DNA of 16,951 nt, from the NCBI GenBank assembly GCA_017962285.1, contig JAGCVR010000088.1, positions 1 to 16,951 of the forward strand, read 5' to 3'. This DNA comes from Muribaculaceae bacterium (lineage in GTDB: Bacteria; Bacteroidota; Bacteroidia; Bacteroidales; Muribaculaceae). The notes beneath the pieces are model-generated. The model was not told the DNA's origin and searched no databases. It worked only from the letters and a program-made list of their open reading frames with translations. Position 1 is the first letter of the stretch, and every line of letters starts with the position of its first letter. This document shows positions 13,304-16,951 of the stretch, one piece after another. A program made the position numbers and the translations under genes.

Positions 13304-15673
13304 ATGAAACGTATTAATTTTTATCTAAGCATTCTGCTCCTGTCGGTGTTTGCAATCAGTTGCAACGACGAGTTCGATATGCCACCATTGGTAGTGCCCC
13401 AGCCTGAGCACACTCCCAATATGACTATCAAGGAATTCAAGGAGAAATACTGGCAAGATGTGGTGAACTACATCGACACCGTGAAAGAGGACATCATTAT
13501 CGGTGGACGCATTGTAAGTTCTGACGAAAGCGGCAACATCTACAAGTCGCTCTACATCCAAGACGAGACCGGTGCTCTGAAACTTTCCATCAACCAGAGC
13601 AACATCTACACCACCTACCGTATCGGTCAGGAAATCGTTATTCCTCTGAAATATGTGGAAAAGAGTAAAGACGAGAACGGCAACAGCATCGGCGACCCCA
13701 ACAACATCTACGTGGGCAAGTACAACGGTCAGCAACAGCTCGGTTTCCCCGCATGGTATGCACAAGGCAAAGTGTGGGAAGCAACATTCATGCCCTACGA
13801 GGCATTCCAGAGCCGCGTTGAACCCAGCGGATTGCCCGACATGGCCGGCGTTACCGCAGCATCAATCAAGATTTCGGACCTCACACACACACCCGAAGTT
13901 CTGCGCGAATATCAAGGCCGCCTCGTGAAAATCGATGACGTGAAATTCGCGGATGCCGACGGAACCGCCACTTTTGCAACTTACCAGTCAACAACCAACC
14001 GCAACCTTCAGGATGCCGACGGCAACACACTGGTGGTTCGTAACAGCGGCTACGCTTCGTTCTACGGCGAGATTCTGCCAATGGGTGAAGGAACAGTTTA
14101 CGGCGTGCTGGACTACTACAACACCCGTAACGGTCAAGACGGAACATGGCAGCTCTATCTGCGCAGCTCGGAAGACTGCATTGGCTTCATCACCGATACC
14201 AAGGGACTTCTCAAAGACCCATACACAGTTCAGGAAGCAATCGATGTTCAGAACCAAGGCAAGAACGGCTGGACCATGGGTTACATAGTGGGCGCCGTGG
14301 CTCCTGAGGTTACCACAATCTCCGGCAGCTCCGACATTGAGTTCAAGAGTCCGACGACTCTCGACAACACTCTAGTTATTGCCGACAGCAAGGACGAAAC
14401 CGACATCAACAAGTGCTTGGTTATCGCACTGCCCGATGGCTCACCACTGCGCACACAAGCCAACCAAAGAGACAACGCCAAGGCCTATGGCACTATGATT
14501 TACCTCAAGGGTGAACTGGCATCGTTCATGGGTGCAAATGGTATTGTGGGCAACAGCGGCTCCGACGACGAATTCAAGATGACCGTTGTTACCGGTGGCG
14601 TTACCACCCTGAACGAAGGATTTGAAAGCGCCGACAAGAAGATACCCGACACTTGGAAACAAGTTCAGGTAAGCGGCGACAAGGCTTGGTACATCACATC
14701 GTTCGACAACAACCAGTATGCTGCCATGACCGGTTACAAGGGAACCAAACCACCGTTCGACCAGTGGCTCATCACTCCAGCGCTTGACATAGCCGGCGCA
14801 GCCGACAAGACTTTCAACTTCCGCACTCAGGTTGCAGGATACGGAAGCACCACCACTGTGTTTGAAGTGTATATCCTCAACAGCAACGACCCGACTACCG
14901 CTTCGGTTAAGGAAAAACTCAATCCGAAACTCGCTGTTCCGTCCACAACCGCTACTTACAGCGACTGGGTGAACTCGGGCGACATCGACCTGAGCAAGTA
15001 CGAAGGCACTTACTTCATCGGCTTCCGCTTCTACGCAACCCAGGATGCCAACTACGCAACCTGGTGTCTGGACGACGTGAAGTTCAATGCAGGCGGCGGA
15101 GAGGTTGATCCACCACAACCTCAGAATGACAACCGCGCCGACCTTGAGACTCTCAACGGCGGCGAAGCTAAGGGAACTTACGGCAATTACACCACCACAA
15201 AGGGTTGGACCGCAGAAAACTGCAACGTACTCATTGGCGGTGAAGCCGACAGCAACCCCGTGTTCCAGTTCATCGGTTTCATGACCGGCTCCACAAGCAC
15301 CTACGCTATGGCAGCCTGCCTCAACGGCAAGAATACAACTGTGGGAGTCCTGACTTCGCCTCGCCTCACCGGCAGCCCCAAGAAGCTGAAATTCAACTAT
15401 GGCATGCCTTATGGCAACGATAAGATTAAAGTTCTCATTGAAGTGTTCGACGCTGCAGATTTCTCGGCACAGCAGTTAAATCCGAATCCATTGTGGTCGG
15501 ACATCCTGTCCCCGGAAAACGCAGCTCAGAAGGTTCTCTACTCTTATGAGAAGGATATCGTAGGCGTTGCCACCAACACGTTCATAATTCGCATCACGAA
15601 CCAGTGTCCACAGGGTTCAAGCAGCAACAAGGACCGTGTGGCAATCTGGAACCTGGAATGGGAACTCAACTAA
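13304..15673 (+). CDS. Surface lipoprotein with DUF5689-, DUF6359- and choice-of-anchor-J-like domains
   Basis: Predicted 789-residue lipoprotein. A type II signal peptide ends at Cys20 (LLLSVFAISC); the following NDEFD is acidic, which in Bacteroidota favours export to the cell surface. Domains in order: a DUF5689-like region (about 40-295; IIIGGRIVSSDESGNIYKSLYIQDETG is its opening strand set), a DUF6359-like region (about 305-427; NGWTMGYIVGAV, ALPDGSPLRT, IYLKGELASFMGANGI), a choice-of-anchor-J/cleaved-adhesin-like jelly roll (about 436-597; NEGFESADKKIPDTWK, FDQWLITPALDI, WCLDDVKF), and a related C-terminal beta domain (about 608-789). The first two regions have strand patterns that recall OB-folds; this is a guess. 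It lies 68 bp after the receptor gene with no terminator between, so the two probably work together in ligand capture. Domain names are from recognition of family patterns, not from a search. Confidence 0.9.
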   Translation: MKRINFYLSILLLSVFAISCNDEFDMPPLVVPQPEHTPNMTIKEFKEKYWQDVVNYIDTVKEDIIIGGRIVSSDESGNIYKSLYIQDETGALKLSINQSNIYTTYRIGQEIVIPLKYVEKSKDENGNSIGDPNNIYVGKYNGQQQLGFPAWYAQGKVWEATFMPYEAFQSRVEPSGLPDMAGVTAASIKISDLTHTPEVLREYQGRLVKIDDVKFADADGTATFATYQSTTNRNLQDADGNTLVVRNSGYASFYGEILPMGEGTVYGVLDYYNTRNGQDGTWQLYLRSSEDCIGFITDTKGLLKDPYTVQEAIDVQNQGKNGWTMGYIVGAVAPEVTTISGSSDIEFKSPTTLDNTLVIADSKDETDINKCLVIALPDGSPLRTQANQRDNAKAYGTMIYLKGELASFMGANGIVGNSGSDDEFKMTVVTGGVTTLNEGFESADKKIPDTWKQVQVSGDKAWYITSFDNNQYAAMTGYKGTKPPFDQWLITPALDIAGAADKTFNFRTQVAGYGSTTTVFEVYILNSNDPTTASVKEKLNPKLAVPSTTATYSDWVNSGDIDLSKYEGTYFIGFRFYATQDANYATWCLDDVKFNAGGGEVDPPQPQNDNRADLETLNGGEAKGTYGNYTTTKGWTAENCNVLIGGEADSNPVFQFIGFMTGSTSTYAMAACLNGKNTTVGVLTSPRLTGSPKKLKFNYGMPYGNDKIKVLIEVFDAADFSAQQLNPNPLWSDILSPENAAQKVLYSYEKDIVGVATNTFIIRITNQCPQGSSSNKDRVAIWNLEWELN

Positions 15674-15705
15674 GCTAAATACCACATAATCACATAGGTG
15701 AATGA

Positions 15706-15741
15706 AATAGACCGGCTCGCGTGAGTCGGTCTATTGTTTTT
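15706..15741 (+). terminator. Intrinsic terminator of the receptor/lipoprotein operon
   Basis: AATAGACCGGCTC (15706-15718), a 4-nt loop GCGT, and GAGTCGGTCTATT (15723-15735) form a 13-bp stem with one G-U pair, followed by GTTTTT. It lies 33 bp after the lipoprotein stop and before the convergent upp gene; the stem could also serve the minus strand, though no T-run of comparable quality lies on that side. Confidence 0.88.
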
Positions 15742-15750
15742 CGGTTTTAA

Positions 15751-15786
15751 CTTATAAGTCTTATAGGACTTATAGGGCCTATAAGG
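15751..15786. repeat. 9-bp CTTATARRN tandem array
   Basis: Four tandem 9-bp units: CTTATAAGT, CTTATAGGA, CTTATAGGG, CCTATAAGG. The array lies between the receptor-operon terminator and the upp stop. Units contain near-palindromic CTTATAAG cores, so the array can pair with itself. It is a different sequence family from the 8-bp arrays but has the same style. Confidence 0.8.
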
Positions 15787-15802
15787 GAACGGCCTCAAAC
15801 GG

Positions 15803-16459
15803 TTATTCCTTCTCGCCGTAGAGAAGGTCGCCGCAGTCGCCGAGCCCAGGAACGATATAGGACTTTTCGTTGAGCTCGTGATCGATGTCGCAAACCCAGA
15901 GCGTGGTCCGCTTTTCGGGGAAACGCTGGCTTATGTATTCAATAGCCTTGTCGGAAGCGATGACACTTGCCAGATGGATGTGCTTTGGCTGGCCTTTGGT
16001 CATCAGAGCCTGGAAAGCGAGGTCCATCGATGAGCCTGTGGCAAGCATGGGGTCAACGATGAGAACGGTTTTGTTGTCGATACGCGGACAAGCCATATAC
16101 TCAATGTAGATTTTGAATTCGTTGGTTTTCTCTATAAACTTGCGATAAGCCGAGATAAACCCGTTTTCCGACTGGTCGAGATAGCTGAGGAAGCCCTCGT
16201 GGAAGGGCAGACCGGCACGGAGAATCGTGGTGAGCACCACCTGTTCCTTGATGACATTTGTGAGTTTCACACCCAGCGGAGTTTGTGTCTCCACAGCGTG
16301 ATACTCGAGGCGCTTGGAGATTTCATACGCCATGATTTGCCCCAGTCGCTGAATGTTGGTACGGAAGCGAAGTCGCTCCTGCTGCAGGTTTTTGTCCCTG
16401 ATTTCGCTCATGAACTGACCCACGAGCGAGTTTTGTGCGCACAGATTAATAATTTCCAT
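15803..16459 (-). CDS. upp: Uracil phosphoribosyltransferase
   Basis: Upp converts uracil and PRPP to UMP and pyrophosphate, the main uracil salvage step, in the cytosol. The 218-residue length is slightly above the usual of about 208. Diagnostic motifs: ILRAGLPFHEGF (79-90), the PRPP-binding loop VLIVDPMLATGSSM (132-145), and the C-terminal uracil-binding signature YIVPGLGDCGDLLYG (201-215). The ATG at 16459 overlaps the 3' end of ribF by 14 bp, which implies co-transcription and probably translational coupling. The active-site loop is intact. The gene converges on the receptor/lipoprotein operon; a stem-loop and a 9-bp array lie between them. Confidence 0.95.
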   Translation of the reverse strand: MEIINLCAQNSLVGQFMSEIRDKNLQQERLRFRTNIQRLGQIMAYEISKRLEYHAVETQTPLGVKLTNVIKEQVVLTTILRAGLPFHEGFLSYLDQSENGFISAYRKFIEKTNEFKIYIEYMACPRIDNKTVLIVDPMLATGSSMDLAFQALMTKGQPKHIHLASVIASDKAIEYISQRFPEKRTTLWVCDIDHELNEKSYIVPGLGDCGDLLYGEKE

Positions 16460-16951
16460 TTTCGTTAAGATTATATTTGTTTAGTATTTTTGTCGCTTGA
16501 AGTTTATCTTTCGCCAGCTGAACGGCGAGGTCGGGAATTGAAGGAAATGAGATTTCGCCTCTTAGCCTCTGAATAAACCGCACTGCCATTTGCTTGCCGT
16601 AGAGTTCCTCGCCGTTGTAATTAAAGAGATTTGTCTCAAGTGAGATATCGCCTTGCTGCGTCACAGAAGGCTTTGAACCAAGCCCTGCCATTCCCTGATA
16701 CTGGACGCCGTCAATTGTCGCCACCACAGCATAAGCGCCACGTGGCGGAAGAATCTTCCCATGTGGCAGTGGGCTTATGTTGGCAGTGGGGAATCCTATT
16801 CTTGAGCCGTTGTGCAGTCCTTGTGTAACGGTTCCTTGAATGGTGAATTCATATCCGAGCAAGCCATTTGCCTCTGCGATTTGCCCGTCGGTGATTAATT
16901 TGCGGATTCTCGATGAGCTTACCGATTCTGAGTGAAACTCTTCGGCCCTGA
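16446..16951 (-). CDS. ribF: Bifunctional riboflavin kinase/FAD synthetase (partial)
   Basis: C-terminal 167 residues of RibF; the 5' part lies beyond the window edge. RibF phosphorylates riboflavin to FMN and adenylates FMN to FAD. The reading frame stays open to the edge: the first visible residues include SSSRIRKLITDGQIAEANGLLGYEF, which matches the end of the adenylyltransferase domain (SS-R-R motif) and the linker. The kinase domain follows, with GTVTQGLHNGSRIGFPTANI (the GFPTAN nucleotide-binding motif) and PPRGAYAVVATIDG, and the C-terminal helix region DLAVQLAKDKLQATKIL. An internal TTG at 16862 could be mistaken for a start, but the conserved upstream residues show that the protein extends further. 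It ends inside the first codons of upp. Confidence 0.93.
   Translation of the reverse strand, partial: RAEEFHSESVSSSRIRKLITDGQIAEANGLLGYEFTIQGTVTQGLHNGSRIGFPTANISPLPHGKILPPRGAYAVVATIDGVQYQGMAGLGSKPSVTQQGDISLETNLFNYNGEELYGKQMAVRFIQRLRGEISFPSIPDLAVQLAKDKLQATKILNKYNLNENGNY

Noticed and set aside
16446..16862. Complete short protein starting at the internal TTG at 16862
   Set aside because: The frame continues upstream with conserved RibF residues to the window edge, so this is a truncated view of ribF.

Overview
The window reads as chromosomal DNA of a gut-type Bacteroidales bacterium (Bacteroidota). Evidence: promoters of the TTTG-N19/20-TAnnTTTG type, almost no Shine-Dalgarno sequences, a TonB-dependent receptor with an N-terminal carboxypeptidase-like domain paired with a DUF5689-type surface lipoprotein, a calycin-like domain joined to dockerin-like repeats, and a Bacteroidota-type LTA-synthase-like membrane protein. 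A Muribaculaceae- or Prevotellaceae-like source is my inference; no rRNA or taxonomic marker gene is present. I see no tRNA, rRNA, IS element, integrase or CRISPR array.

Layout. (1) Positions 90-6469 are on the minus strand. In transcription order they hold panB (pantothenate synthesis), an LTA-synthase/sulfatase-fold membrane protein, a TMEM43-family membrane protein, and three small exported proteins; the last resembles DUF3828/NTF2-like proteins. An 8-bp degenerate repeat array fills the panB/LtaS-like gap and even contains the probable TTG start of the second gene. (2) Positions 6470-6626 form a divergent promoter region. (3) Positions 6627-15741 are on the plus strand: an exported heavy-metal-associated (HMA) domain protein with a lysine/cysteine-rich metallothionein-like tail; a large exported calycin + threefold-repeat + dockerin protein flanked on both sides by matching repeat arrays; a strong terminator; then a two-gene operon of a TonB-dependent receptor and a four-domain lipoprotein, ended by a second terminator. 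(4) Positions 15803-16951 are on the minus strand: ribF (cut by the window edge) overlapping upp.

How the genes work together. The receptor and its lipoprotein probably form one outer-membrane uptake or surface-binding unit. The HMA and dockerin proteins are also exported, so most of the plus-strand block concerns the cell envelope. panB, ribF and upp are housekeeping genes (CoA precursor, flavin cofactors, pyrimidine salvage). The most unusual features are the Cys/Lys-rich HMA protein, the nested 7-, 8-, 9- and 48-bp intergenic arrays, and the LtaS-like gene whose start lies inside one of these arrays.
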